NCBI GenBank assembly: GCA_013823135.1
Contig: PNLP01000017.1
Location: forward strand, 1 to 64,000
Direction of reading: 5' to 3'
DNA length: 64,000 nt
Source of the DNA: Planctomycetaceae bacterium
GTDB lineage: Bacteria; Planctomycetota; Planctomycetia; Gemmatales; Gemmataceae
In this document: positions 15,839-24,157 of the stretch, piece by piece
How positions within the stretch are numbered: position 1 is the first letter of the stretch
How the letters are laid out: the number at the start of each line of letters is the position of its first letter
Notes under the pieces: model-generated
What the model was told of the DNA's origin: nothing
Database searches by the model: none
What the model saw: the letters and a program-made list of their open reading frames with translations, nothing else
Translations under genes and position numbers: made by a program

Positions 15839-17101
15839 CTAAGCGTGGCGGCCGGCTTTCACGATGCCGCCCTGGATCACCGCGATGAAGCGGGTGCGGT
15901 TCTCCAGTATCGAGATGTCCGCGAGCACGTCGCCGTCCACGATCAGCACGTCGGCCAGTTTGCCTGCCTCAAGCGTGCCAATCTCGTGACCGCGACCCAG
16001 GATATCCGCACCGTTATTCGTCGCGCATTGAATCACTTCCATCGGACTGAAGCCGACATATCGCACGAAGAACGTCAGTTCGCGGGCGTAGTCGCCGTGC
16101 GGGTTCCACGCGAAGCCATAGTCGCCACCCATGCCGAGCTTGCCGCCGGCCTTCAGGATCTTGCGTGCGCTCTCCGCGCCGCCTTCGAGCGTTTCCTTGT
16201 GCCCGTCGATCACCTTTTGCGGCATCCGGAACTCGGGGCCGCGTTCGATGCTCGCATACTCGAAGTACAACGCCGGCACGCAAGGCACGTTCCGCTTGAG
16301 GAGCAGTTCCAGGGATTCGTCATCCATGAAGGTGCCATGCTCGATCGCGTCGTAACCCGCACGCAATGCGTTCTTGATCCCCTCCGTGGCGCGACAGTGG
16401 CCGGTCACCTTCAGCCCGTGATTGTGTGCCGTGGCGACGACGGCGTTCATCTCCTCGGCCGTCATGCAGAGCGTGTGGTGGTCGTTCGTGTCGGGTGCGG
16501 CCGCGTCGCCAGTGGGGTACGTCTTCACCCATTCGACGCCGTCCTTCACGAGCTTCCGCACCGCGGCACGGGCTTCACCGGGGCCGTTCACCAGCAGCAC
16601 GAGGCCGTCCATGCCGATCTTGCGGAAGTCCGGGTTCCAGTCCATCAGCCCGCCGACGCCGCAGATTTCCCGCCCGCTCGAAGCGAGCCGCGGGCCGGGG
16701 CAGATGTCAGCCTCGATAGCCTTCTTCAGCCACACGTCGATGTTGAAGAGGCTGCCGCCGCTGCGGGCTGCGGTGTAGCCGCACTCCAGCGCGAGTTTGG
16801 CGTTCGCCGCCGCGAGCAGCGTGACGTACTCGACGGGATACTTGATGTCGAGGTCTTCGAGCGCCGCGACGTTGAAGTACGTCGGGTGGAAGTGCGCCTC
16901 CACAAGCCCTGGCATAATCGTGCCGCCGCGAGCGTCGATCCGTTCGGTCTGGGTAGGAACGGGCGGAGCACCCGCGCTCGGCCCGGCATACGCGATCTTG
17001 CCATCGGTGAGCACGACGGCCGCATCGCGCACGGGTGGCCTCCCGGTGCCATCGACGAGGGTGCCGTTGGTGATGACCGTCGTTCCGGTGGCGAGTTTCA
17101 T
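15839..17101 (-). CDS. Amidohydrolase-family protein (imidazolonepropionase-like)
   Basis: A 420-residue cytoplasmic metal-dependent hydrolase. The N- and C-terminal beta-sandwich strands (NGTLVDGTGRPPVRDAAVVL and LADVLIVDGDVLADISIL) enclose a TIM barrel with metal ligands: HFH at residues 70-72, the Lys in GVEWVKTYPTG that could be carbamylated, His residues in NHGLKVTGHCRATEGI and YDAIEHGTF, and the Asp in GMGGDYGFAW. The spacing fits the prolidase/imidazolonepropionase-like branch, which opens cyclic imides or cleaves dipeptides. The substrate is not predictable. It lies alone; about 475 bases without a convincing gene separate it from the next gene upstream. Confidence 0.87.
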   Translation of the reverse strand: MKLATGTTVITNGTLVDGTGRPPVRDAAVVLTDGKIAYAGPSAGAPPVPTQTERIDARGGTIMPGLVEAHFHPTYFNVAALEDLDIKYPVEYVTLLAAANAKLALECGYTAARSGGSLFNIDVWLKKAIEADICPGPRLASSGREICGVGGLMDWNPDFRKIGMDGLVLLVNGPGEARAAVRKLVKDGVEWVKTYPTGDAAAPDTNDHHTLCMTAEEMNAVVATAHNHGLKVTGHCRATEGIKNALRAGYDAIEHGTFMDDESLELLLKRNVPCVPALYFEYASIERGPEFRMPQKVIDGHKETLEGGAESARKILKAGGKLGMGGDYGFAWNPHGDYARELTFFVRYVGFSPMEVIQCATNNGADILGRGHEIGTLEAGKLADVLIVDGDVLADISILENRTRFIAVIQGGIVKAGRHA

Positions 17102-17576
17102 GGAACACCCTCGGGGAGGCTCGGGCAGTGTCAGCGATCGTACCCCACGAGACAGCGTCGGCCCAGGATTCTTCGGTCAGGACCGGGTCAAAGTGTCAGG
17201 ACGATCGGAGGAACGCCTGTCGCGGGCGAATGCTCAGTATCCTGCATCCTGCATGCAGTATTCTGTTCCTATCCATTTTCGAGGATTGGGTCAAGGCGCC
17301 AGGAAACTGCGAACCGTCACGACTGTGCCACGGGTTTCCGGAGAGTGTTCAGCGGTTTTGTGTGGCATGAACTGCCGTCTGATATCGCAAACGATTTGGC
17401 TGTCGAGTGATGCGGCGAAAAAAGTTAGTCTAATGATCTTTCTTCCAGACAGGTCTACGCTTCCAGAACGGTTCCACGGATGGGTGGGCATATTGTCTGG
17501 AACCGATGAGAAGCACACATCCTGCTTGAATGCCATCACCACGAGTGGAGCGCCGCGAGTGGCGGCGAACGAGGTG
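17102..17576. other. 475-base intergenic stretch without a recognisable gene
   Basis: This stretch lies upstream of the amidohydrolase gene and downstream of the alpha/beta hydrolase gene. It is less GC-rich than its surroundings, with AT-rich patches near 17390-17450. I see short direct repeats (TCCTGCATCCTGCATGCAG near 17243) but no palindrome of the families found elsewhere, and no open frame with protein-like sequence. It probably holds the amidohydrolase promoter. Confidence 0.5.
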
Positions 17577-18425
17577 TCACAACGATTCCAAAAATCCCAA
17601 CGTCAACCGCACGCATGCTTCGGTCGCAAGCCAGTGGATCAGGTGTCCGACGCCGGGGACATCCACTCGCGTGCAATCGGTGATCGTCGCGGCCATGCGG
17701 TTCGCGTCGGGCGTGGGGAGCATCCCGCCACGGGCTTCCTCGCCACGCAGCAATAAAACAGGGCAAGCAATCGCTTCCCAGATCGCATCCTCGTCGTAGC
17801 CTCGAAGCCACGTCCCATCGAGAAGGGGATCGAAAACCCGTGGGTCGAGGTCGGGCAGACACCGCGCCGAAAAGCGCAACATGCTGGCATCGCGGAAGTC
17901 GCCGAGGCGTGCGGTGCTGCCGTTCGGTTGTGGGAGCGGGGTGTTTGCGAGGTCGCGAGCGATGTCCGCAATCGGGCGATGCTGCCCGGCGAGCTTTTGT
18001 GTAGCAACGAACTGCGTGTAGTACATCGTGCGATCGAGCTTCGCCAGGAACCCGGCACTGGGCGGGTCTTCGAGAACAACCGCTCGCACTCGCTCGGGCT
18101 CCGCCGCAGCGACTGCAGCGGCCGTGACCGCTCCGAGCGAGTGCCCGAACAGCACAACTGGCACCGGGAAACTCCGCACAACCGCAGCCGCATCCCGTGC
18201 GTAATCCACAACGCGATACCCACCGGGTCCACGACTGGACTGCCCGTGCCCGCGGTGATCGAGCGTGTGAACCTGCCAGGCATTGGCGACAGCGGGAAAC
18301 AGCGGTGCGAAGTCTCGACCGATGCGAGAAACACCGTGCAAGAACAGGATCGGCGGACTCTCATCAAGACCGCTGAGAACCCGGATGTGGCTTTCGCCGG
18401 AGTCGATGAATCGTTCGGTAAACAT
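17577..18425 (-). CDS. Alpha/beta hydrolase
   Basis: A 282-residue soluble hydrolase. The oxyanion HGVSR at about residues 36-40, the nucleophile elbow FGHSLG near residue 95, and the catalytic His in VPGVGHLIHWL near the C-terminus are all present, with a helical cap (about 125-215) between strands 6 and 7. LDHRGHGQSSRG after strand 4 is typical of the esterase/lipase-like branch. The start could be 12 codons earlier at 18461; I preferred the ATG at 18425 as it begins MFTERFIDSGE, in line with homologues. The substrate is unknown. Confidence 0.87.
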   Translation of the reverse strand: MFTERFIDSGESHIRVLSGLDESPPILFLHGVSRIGRDFAPLFPAVANAWQVHTLDHRGHGQSSRGPGGYRVVDYARDAAAVVRSFPVPVVLFGHSLGAVTAAAVAAAEPERVRAVVLEDPPSAGFLAKLDRTMYYTQFVATQKLAGQHRPIADIARDLANTPLPQPNGSTARLGDFRDASMLRFSARCLPDLDPRVFDPLLDGTWLRGYDEDAIWEAIACPVLLLRGEEARGGMLPTPDANRMAATITDCTRVDVPGVGHLIHWLATEACVRLTLGFLESL

Positions 18426-18537
18426 GACCGGCAATGATACCACAATCGGCCGGGAGGTCATCCCCGCGACACGGAACCGAGCGAGTTTGTTCGGTGGGAG
18501 TGCCCCGCAGGGTCCGACGTGATAAAATGCCGCGATC

Positions 18538-18609
18538 GGGCCTGAAGCTCAACGGTCGAGCAGGGTGCTCATAACACCTTGGAAGTCGGTTCGACTCCGA
18601 CCGGGCCCA
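18538..18609 (+). tRNA. tRNA with anticodon CAU (Met or lysidine-type Ile2)
   Basis: A complete cloverleaf can be drawn. Acceptor GGGCCTG pairs with CGGGCCC at 18602-18608; the D stem is GCTC/GAGC with loop AACGGTC; the anticodon stem is GGGTG/CACCT with loop CTCATAA, giving anticodon CAT at 18570-18572; the T stem GTCGG/CCGAC encloses TTCGACT. No CCA is encoded. Two normally invariant bases are changed: position 8 is A instead of T and position 21 is C instead of A, both part of the tertiary triple with A14. Elongator Met and Ile2 cannot be told apart by eye, and these changes raise the possibility that the gene is degenerate. Confidence 0.8.
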
Positions 18610-18718
18610 CTGACGAAAAGACTGATAGCCGAAGCGTTTAGATTACCTCTCATCGGACGAGAGAGCGGCACGATCACTGGCCAAGCCACCGTCACCGTTC
18701 GCGATTCGGATAACCGTC

Positions 18719-18907
18719 GTGTCTACGCCGAACGGGATAGCCGTTCTGGGACTGACGGCTGACCAATACAAGGTGATCCCGACCTATACTCCGACGACCT
18801 ATCCGGGCTTCTACACCCCAACGTACGGCACGGAGATCTATCGGTATTCCGGCCTGACGCAGCGAGAACTCCGACGACTCGGGCCACCACTAATCGTCCG
18901 TCCGTAA
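18719..18907 (+). CDS. Possible short ORF or gene remnant in the gap after the tRNA
   Basis: A weakly supported frame of 62 codons starting at GTG: MSTPNGIAVLGLTADQYKVI, a Tyr/Thr/Pro-rich middle (YTPTTYPGFYTPTYGTEIYR) and a basic end (RELRRLGPPLIVRP). The frame is open back to 18629. In another frame the bases just upstream read SGTITGQATVTVRDSDNRRV, which also looks protein-like, so this could be a frameshifted remnant. No good ribosome site is seen. The rest of 18610-18975 holds only a possible GC hairpin (GCGGGCC at 18927 with GGCCCGC at 18960) downstream of the hemolysin III gene. Confidence 0.25.
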   Translation: MSTPNGIAVLGLTADQYKVIPTYTPTTYPGFYTPTYGTEIYRYSGLTQRELRRLGPPLIVRP

Positions 18908-18975
18908 TCCGATGCAGCCAGAAACAGCGGGCCGGATACGGTGGGCGACCCTCGGTCCTGGCCCGCTTCGTTGCG

Positions 18976-19662
18976 CTAGCCCGCGTACCAGAACACTGCG
19001 AAGTAGTGACAGGTGCTACCGGCAAGCACAAAAAGATGCCAAACGAGATGACCATAACGCAACCGCGAATCGGTCGCGAAAAAGGCGACACCCACGGTGT
19101 AACACAAGCCTCCCACGAGCAACCACAGCAAGCCCGCTGTTGGTACCTTGGTCATCATGGGATCGAGCGCAATCACACCCACCCACCCCATCAGCACGTA
19201 AATCCCAGTGGAGAGGATCGGATGGGAGACCTTCCCGAACACTTTCATTGCCACCCCAGCGAAAGCAAGTCCCCAAACGATCACGAGAAGCGTCCAGCCC
19301 CATACGCCACGAAGTGCCCCGAGTGTGAGAGGCGTATACGTGCCAGCGATGAGAAAAAAGATTGCGGCATGCTCGATGACTCGTAACACCCCCTTGGCCT
19401 TCCCAGGTGGAAGCCCATGGTAGAGCGTCGAGGCGAGGTAAAGGAGTATGAGGGTCGCAGAGAAGACACTCGCGCCGACAAGGGATTCGACACCTCCGTG
19501 GCGTGCGGCATGTCCTAGCAGAAACGGAGTTGCAACGAAGGCGGCGACGAGTCCGATACCGTGGCTTATTGTGTTCGCAATTTCTTCCGCTTGCGATTGC
19601 TCACGTTTGGGTCTGCAAGCACTTTCCGCACCCAACTGCATTTCGATGCTTGAAGAATCCAT
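18976..19662 (-). CDS. Hemolysin III / PAQR-family membrane protein
   Basis: A 228-residue membrane protein with a soluble N-terminal tail of about 25 residues and seven hydrophobic segments. The family signatures are present: EEIANTISHGIGL near the start of helix 1, STLYHGL at the end of helix 2, and HLVWHLFVLAGSTCHYFAVF in the last helix; the Ser, Asp and His residues in these positions bind zinc in the related adiponectin receptors. Length is normal for bacterial hemolysin III. Its activity in non-pathogens is unclear, with lipid hydrolase or membrane-stress roles suggested for the superfamily. Confidence 0.93.
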   Translation of the reverse strand: MDSSSIEMQLGAESACRPKREQSQAEEIANTISHGIGLVAAFVATPFLLGHAARHGGVESLVGASVFSATLILLYLASTLYHGLPPGKAKGVLRVIEHAAIFFLIAGTYTPLTLGALRGVWGWTLLVIVWGLAFAGVAMKVFGKVSHPILSTGIYVLMGWVGVIALDPMMTKVPTAGLLWLLVGGLCYTVGVAFFATDSRLRYGHLVWHLFVLAGSTCHYFAVFWYAG

Positions 19663-20195
19663 TTGGCTGAGAGTGCTCTGGGGAGAGTTGGTTGTCTCAC
19701 GTTGGGCAGCCTTGCCCGTATCGAAATCATTATCAACAGCGACAGCAACATTGAGGAGTGCGAACAGTCGATTACCTCTTCCCGGGTGTCAGCATCACAA
19801 ACTGTGTCCTGCGTGCCAAAAACTGGGCGAGGGGTAGAGTTGGGATAACCAGAGGTTGAGGAGGTATCCCATGGCGATGGCGAAACCCTGCTCAACAAAG
19901 CCTCCTGAGTCGTGAGATATTATCTCGGCCTCGCCTGCGCGGATCGAAGTCGATTCGTGCTTTGCAATCCCGCCATCGCCTCACATGGGATCTAGTTGAT
20001 CACGTCAAAGATCTGAGACACTATTGGCGATCTGATCATTGCGAATCCTCTCCAAAAATGTCAACTCTCTCCTGGCGATCCTGATAGATCAGCCATGATC
20101 GAAACGTGGCGTGGAACGAAACCGTTTGTCATTTCCCGGGTTGAATGGTTGAAAAAGCGACATGGCTCAAGCCGGGTGAAACGGACTATTGCCTC
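19663..20195. other. 533-base intergenic stretch upstream of the sulfatase block
   Basis: This is a relatively AT-rich region between the divergent hemolysin III and first sulfatase genes and probably holds promoters for both. A 14-codon ORF at 19871-19915 (MAMAKPCSTKPPES) is preceded at the right distance by GAGGAGG, a perfect ribosome site, and could encode a leader or micro-peptide. Around 20000-20100 the tetramer GATC is frequent (GGATCTAGTTGATCACG and similar), without forming a clear palindrome. No other gene is visible. Confidence 0.4.
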
Positions 20196-21737
20196 ATGAA
20201 ATACGCTTTCCCGAGCCTCATCGCGATGCTGCTGCCCCCACTGGCCGCAGTATGCGGAGCCGAACCGGCACAAAAGCCAAACATTGTCTACATCCTGGCG
20301 GACGACCTCGGGTACGGTGACGTCGGTTGCTACAACCCGGCGTCGAAGATTCCCACGCCGAACATGGACCGGCTGGCCAAGGAGGGGGTGCGGTTCACGG
20401 ACGCGCACTCGCCGTCCGCGGTCTGCACGCCGACCCGCTACGCTCTGCTCACCGGCCGGTACGCGTGGCGAACGCGGTTGCAGCGGAACGTGATCGGTCC
20501 GTTCTCTCAACCGCTCATCGCGGACAAGCAACTCACGGTTCCCGGTATGCTCCGTGGGCAGGGGTACGCCACCGCGTGCATCGGCAAGTGGCACCTCGGG
20601 TGGGGTTGGCCCAAGCCCGGCGAGGGCGGCAAGCGCGACTTCTCCATTCCGATTCCCGACGGGCCGACCACGCGAGGCTTCGACCTCTACTTCGGGACCG
20701 ACGTTCCCAACTACCCGCCGTACTGTTTCCTGGAGAACGACCGCACCGTCGGCATCCCGTCGGAGGCCGCGCCCGTCGGGCGGGACGCCTTCAACATCGC
20801 CGGCCCGATGGTCCCCGGCTGGGAACTCGGCGATGTGCTGCCCGGGTTGGAGAAGCGTGCGGTCGAGTACATCGAAAAAGCCGCGAAGGGCGACAAGCCG
20901 TTCTTCCTGTACCTGCCCCTCACGTCGCCGCACTATCCAGTCGTGCCCACGGCGGCGTTCAAGGGGAAGAGCAAGGCGGGCGACTACGGCAATTTCGTGG
21001 CGCAAACCGATGCCGTGGTGGGCGCGGTACTCGACGCCCTGAAGCAGAGCGGGGTCGCGGAGAAGACCCTGGTGATTTTCACCAGCGACAACGGCCCAGA
21101 GGTTACCGGCGAGGTGAACCCCGGGGCGTACGACCGGCTGAAGGAGTTCGGGCACGCGAGCATGGGCGCCCTCCGCGGGGCAAAACGGGACGCCTGGGAG
21201 GGCGGCCACCGCGTCCCGTTCATTGCCCGGTGGCCCGGCAAGATCCCGGCAGGGAGCACGTGCGACGAGACCGTCTGCCACGTCGACCTCATGGCCACAC
21301 TGGCTGCGCTGCTGAACGTCAAACTGCCCGCCGACGCCGGCGTGGACAGCGTCAACGTCCTGCCCGCGTTCCTCGGCGAAAAGCGGCAGGCCCCGATCCG
21401 GGAAGCGACGGTTCACCACAGCGGTCAGGGCACGTTCGCGATCCGTCGCGGGGACTGGGTGCTGATCCTCGCCCCGACGGGGGACGACAACCGCAAGCAG
21501 GGCGAACCCGCGTGGTTTCGGAAGGACCGCGGGTACGAGCCCCACGCCGCGGCCGGGGAACTGTACAACCTCGCCACGGACCCGGCCCAGAAGACGAACC
21601 TGTACGCGACCGAGACCGCGAAGGTGAACGAACTCGCGGCCCTGATGGAACGCTATGTGACGGAGGGCCGGAGTACACCTGGGCCAAAGCAGAAGAACGA
21701 CGTGGACGTTTCCTGGGACAAGCGGCCCAGCAAATAG
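20196..21737 (+). CDS. Secreted arylsulfatase 1
   Basis: A 513-residue exported sulfatase that should cleave sulfate esters, probably from polysaccharide. The signal peptide occupies 1-21. The formylglycine motif CTPTR is at residues 77-81, the Cys being the residue oxidised to the catalytic aldehyde. Metal ligands appear in LADDLGYGD (34-42) and in FTSDNGPEV, and GKWHLG lies at 130-135. The length is typical of the family. The C-terminal subdomain is normal (FAIRRGDWVLILAP, GELYNLATDPAQKTNL). I chose the ATG at 20196 over an in-frame codon at 20145 because the leader begins there. It opens a block of nine co-directional secreted hydrolase genes. Confidence 0.95.
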   Translation: MKYAFPSLIAMLLPPLAAVCGAEPAQKPNIVYILADDLGYGDVGCYNPASKIPTPNMDRLAKEGVRFTDAHSPSAVCTPTRYALLTGRYAWRTRLQRNVIGPFSQPLIADKQLTVPGMLRGQGYATACIGKWHLGWGWPKPGEGGKRDFSIPIPDGPTTRGFDLYFGTDVPNYPPYCFLENDRTVGIPSEAAPVGRDAFNIAGPMVPGWELGDVLPGLEKRAVEYIEKAAKGDKPFFLYLPLTSPHYPVVPTAAFKGKSKAGDYGNFVAQTDAVVGAVLDALKQSGVAEKTLVIFTSDNGPEVTGEVNPGAYDRLKEFGHASMGALRGAKRDAWEGGHRVPFIARWPGKIPAGSTCDETVCHVDLMATLAALLNVKLPADAGVDSVNVLPAFLGEKRQAPIREATVHHSGQGTFAIRRGDWVLILAPTGDDNRKQGEPAWFRKDRGYEPHAAAGELYNLATDPAQKTNLYATETAKVNELAALMERYVTEGRSTPGPKQKNDVDVSWDKRPSK

Positions 21738-21851
21738 ATGGTCCGGGGGCGGCGATCCGTCGTCCCGACCTTCGTGGGCGCTGTTCCAACTCGGCCGGGC
21801 GAGGCATATCCTCACTTTGGCGACCACACCACGACTACCGGAGGCAACCCG

Positions 21852-22595
21852 ATGATCCCCGCCATTCTGCTCCCGCTCGTTCTTCTCGCGGCCGAGGGCG
21901 ACTTCGCACCGGACCAGAGTAAGCTCCCTGTCCCGCCGCCGAAGGGCGCACGCGTGCTCCTCGACGACAAGGGGAACCACTCGTTCCTGAGCATGGCGGG
22001 CGAGAAGATCGACTGGCCGGTCGAGGACGGCGTGGCCACGTCCACGCCCAAGAAGAACCAGAACCACATCGTCTCCAAGCTCCACTTCAAGGACGCCGAC
22101 ATCCACGTCGAGTTCCTCCTGCCGGAGAAGGGCCCCGCGAACAGCGGCGTCTACCTCCACGGGAACTATGAGGTGCAGATCCTGAACTCGTTCGGCAAGG
22201 AGAAGATCACGCAGGAGGACGCCGGCGCGGTGTACGGGTTCTCGCCGCCGCTGGTGAATGCGTGCCGGAAGCCGGGCGAGTGGCAGGTGTTCGACATCCG
22301 CTACCGGGCCCCGCGGCGGGACGAAGCTGGCAAGATCACAGAGAACGGGACCGTGACCGTGTGGTTCAACGGGAAGAAGGTTCAGGACGCGGCGCAGTTC
22401 GGCGAGCCGAAGTCGACGTTCCACCCGTTCCGGTTCGGGACCACCCCGTACCTGGAGAAGATCCGGGACCAGCAGAAGAAGACAATGACCGGCCCCGTGT
22501 TCCTTCAGGATCACGGCAACCCCGTGAAGTTCCGCAATGTGTGGGTCGTCCCGGCGGATGACCGGGCCTTCGTCTACGAACCTGGCGAAAAGTGA
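21852..22595 (+). CDS. DUF1080 (3-keto-disaccharide hydrolase-like) secreted protein
   Basis: A 247-residue exported protein with a signal peptide at 1-14. The body is one concanavalin-like DUF1080 domain: ADIHVEFLLPEKGPANSGVY, LHGNYEVQILNSFG, GEWQVFDIRYRAP and GPVFLQDHGNPVKFRNVWV. Characterised members cleave 3-keto-glycosides or bind sugars, and the family is greatly expanded in planctomycetes. A CCGGAGG ribosome site precedes the ATG at 21852. Its place directly after a sulfatase suggests it acts on the same polysaccharide, possibly on an oxidised derivative. Confidence 0.9.
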   Translation: MIPAILLPLVLLAAEGDFAPDQSKLPVPPPKGARVLLDDKGNHSFLSMAGEKIDWPVEDGVATSTPKKNQNHIVSKLHFKDADIHVEFLLPEKGPANSGVYLHGNYEVQILNSFGKEKITQEDAGAVYGFSPPLVNACRKPGEWQVFDIRYRAPRRDEAGKITENGTVTVWFNGKKVQDAAQFGEPKSTFHPFRFGTTPYLEKIRDQQKKTMTGPVFLQDHGNPVKFRNVWVVPADDRAFVYEPGEK

Positions 22596-22664
22596 GCCTG
22601 TCTGACAATGAACTGAGGGCAACCGGCCTGTCGGGGGTGGCTCAGGTATCCCGCGAGAGGTGAG

Positions 22665-24113
22665 GTGAGTTTCATGCGATCTCAACGAACCGGGGCGGGC
22701 GGCGTCTCCCGCCGCAAGTTTCTCGCCGTCGGGGCGATCGCCGCGGGCCTTCCCGCCGTCGCACCAGCCGCCGACCCACCGACGCACCGACAGGCGAGTG
22801 GGGTGAAGGTCGGTGAGGTGACCGAATCGACCGCAATCGTCTGGACAAGGCTCACCGCGGGCGTGGGCCGGAACGACGACGGGACGAAGATCGTCGGCAA
22901 GAGTGTTAAGGAGGACTCGCCCCTGGCAGACGCGGAGGTGCGGAAGCTGCACGGTGCTTGCCCTGGCGGGGCGGGGCGGGTCCGCGTGCGCTACGGGAGC
23001 AAACCCGACCTCGTGGACGCGAAAGCCACCGAGTGGGTCGAGGTGACCGAGAAGACCGACTCCAGCCACCAGTTCGCACTGACCGGACTCCCTGCCGACT
23101 CCGTCGTTCACTACGCCGTGGACACGACCGACCCGCGGAAGATCCCACACGGGTCACTCACGGGGTCGTTCCGCACCGCGGTGAAGCCCGACGCCGAAGC
23201 CGAGGTCACGTTTGCGGTCGTCACCTGTCAAATGTACGCCGACCTCGACCACGCGGACGGGTTCAACATCTACCCGGCCATCCACACCCTTGCCCCGAGG
23301 TTCGTCGCGTTCACCGGCGACAACGTGTACTACGACAACGAGCGCCCGCGTGCGGTGACGCCGGCTCTCGCCAGGTACCACTGGGAGCGGATGTACAGCC
23401 TGTCTCGCCACGTCGAACTCCTCCGCATGGTCTCCACCTACTGGGAGAAGGATGACCACGATTGCCTCAAGGACGACTCGTGGCCGGGCCAGAAGATGGG
23501 TGACCTCACGTTCGAAGAGGGCCAGCGTATCTTCCGGCAGCAGGTACCAATGGGCGAATCCATCTACCGCACCTTCCGGTGGGGCAAGTTCCTTCAGGTG
23601 TGGCTTACGGACGGCCGCGACTTCCGGTCGCCGAACACGATGAAGGACGGCCCTGAGAAATCCGTCTGGGGCAAGGACCAGAAGGCGTGGCTGTTCCGCA
23701 CGCTCAAGGCGAGCGATGCGGCGTGGAAGGTGATCGTCACGCCAACGCCGATCGTCGGCCCGGACCGCGGCGGCAAGGGCGACAACCACGCCAACAAGGC
23801 GTTTCAGCACGAGGGCGACGAGTTCCGGGAGTGGGTCAAGGCCAACGCCCCGGCCAACGCGTTCACGGTCTGCGGCGACCGGCACTGGCAATACCACTCG
23901 GTCCACCCCACGACCGGGCTGAACGAGTTCTCGGTAGGGGCAGCCAGCGACGCCCACGCCGGAGGCTCACCGGGTGAGAACAAGGAATACCACAAGTTCC
24001 ATCGCGTGAAGGGCGGCTTCCTGTCCGTCACCGCACGTGCGAAGTCGATCGTGTTCCGGCATCACGATGTTCACGGCAAGGTGGTCTACGAGCACGAAAA
24101 CAAACCCGGCTGA
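22665..24113 (+). CDS. PhoD-like alkaline phosphatase (metallophosphatase), Tat-exported
   Basis: A 482-residue exported phosphoesterase. The Tat signal SRRKFL lies at residues 15-20, followed by a hydrophobic stretch and PAADPP. A fibronectin-like N-terminal region (GVKVGEVTESTAIVWTRLTA) precedes the PhoD-like catalytic domain, with FVAFTGDNVYYDNE, WEKDDHDCLKDDSWPG, the IVTPTPIVGPDR strand and VCGDRHWQYHS. These Asp, Asn and His residues fit the two-metal site of the PhoD/purple-phosphatase group. The GTG start at 22665 has GAGAGG upstream; an ATG nine bases later is possible. It may release phosphate from, or trim, the substrate attacked by the surrounding sulfatases. Confidence 0.88.
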   Translation: MSFMRSQRTGAGGVSRRKFLAVGAIAAGLPAVAPAADPPTHRQASGVKVGEVTESTAIVWTRLTAGVGRNDDGTKIVGKSVKEDSPLADAEVRKLHGACPGGAGRVRVRYGSKPDLVDAKATEWVEVTEKTDSSHQFALTGLPADSVVHYAVDTTDPRKIPHGSLTGSFRTAVKPDAEAEVTFAVVTCQMYADLDHADGFNIYPAIHTLAPRFVAFTGDNVYYDNERPRAVTPALARYHWERMYSLSRHVELLRMVSTYWEKDDHDCLKDDSWPGQKMGDLTFEEGQRIFRQQVPMGESIYRTFRWGKFLQVWLTDGRDFRSPNTMKDGPEKSVWGKDQKAWLFRTLKASDAAWKVIVTPTPIVGPDRGGKGDNHANKAFQHEGDEFREWVKANAPANAFTVCGDRHWQYHSVHPTTGLNEFSVGAASDAHAGGSPGENKEYHKFHRVKGGFLSVTARAKSIVFRHHDVHGKVVYEHENKPG

Positions 24114-24157
24114 AGTCGTCAACCGATCTCGTTCTCCCGATCCACAGAGGTGTTCCC

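Noticed and set aside
17291..17542. An 83-codon open frame in the gap upstream of the amidohydrolase gene
   Set aside because: The composition is irregular, with no ribosome site or family resemblance, and the region looks non-coding.
20061..23150. A long open frame antisense to sulfatase 1, the DUF1080 gene and part of the phosphatase gene
   Set aside because: It is rich in Arg, Val, Gly and His, has no recognisable domain, and mirrors the codon bias of the real genes on the other strand, as expected in GC-rich coding DNA.
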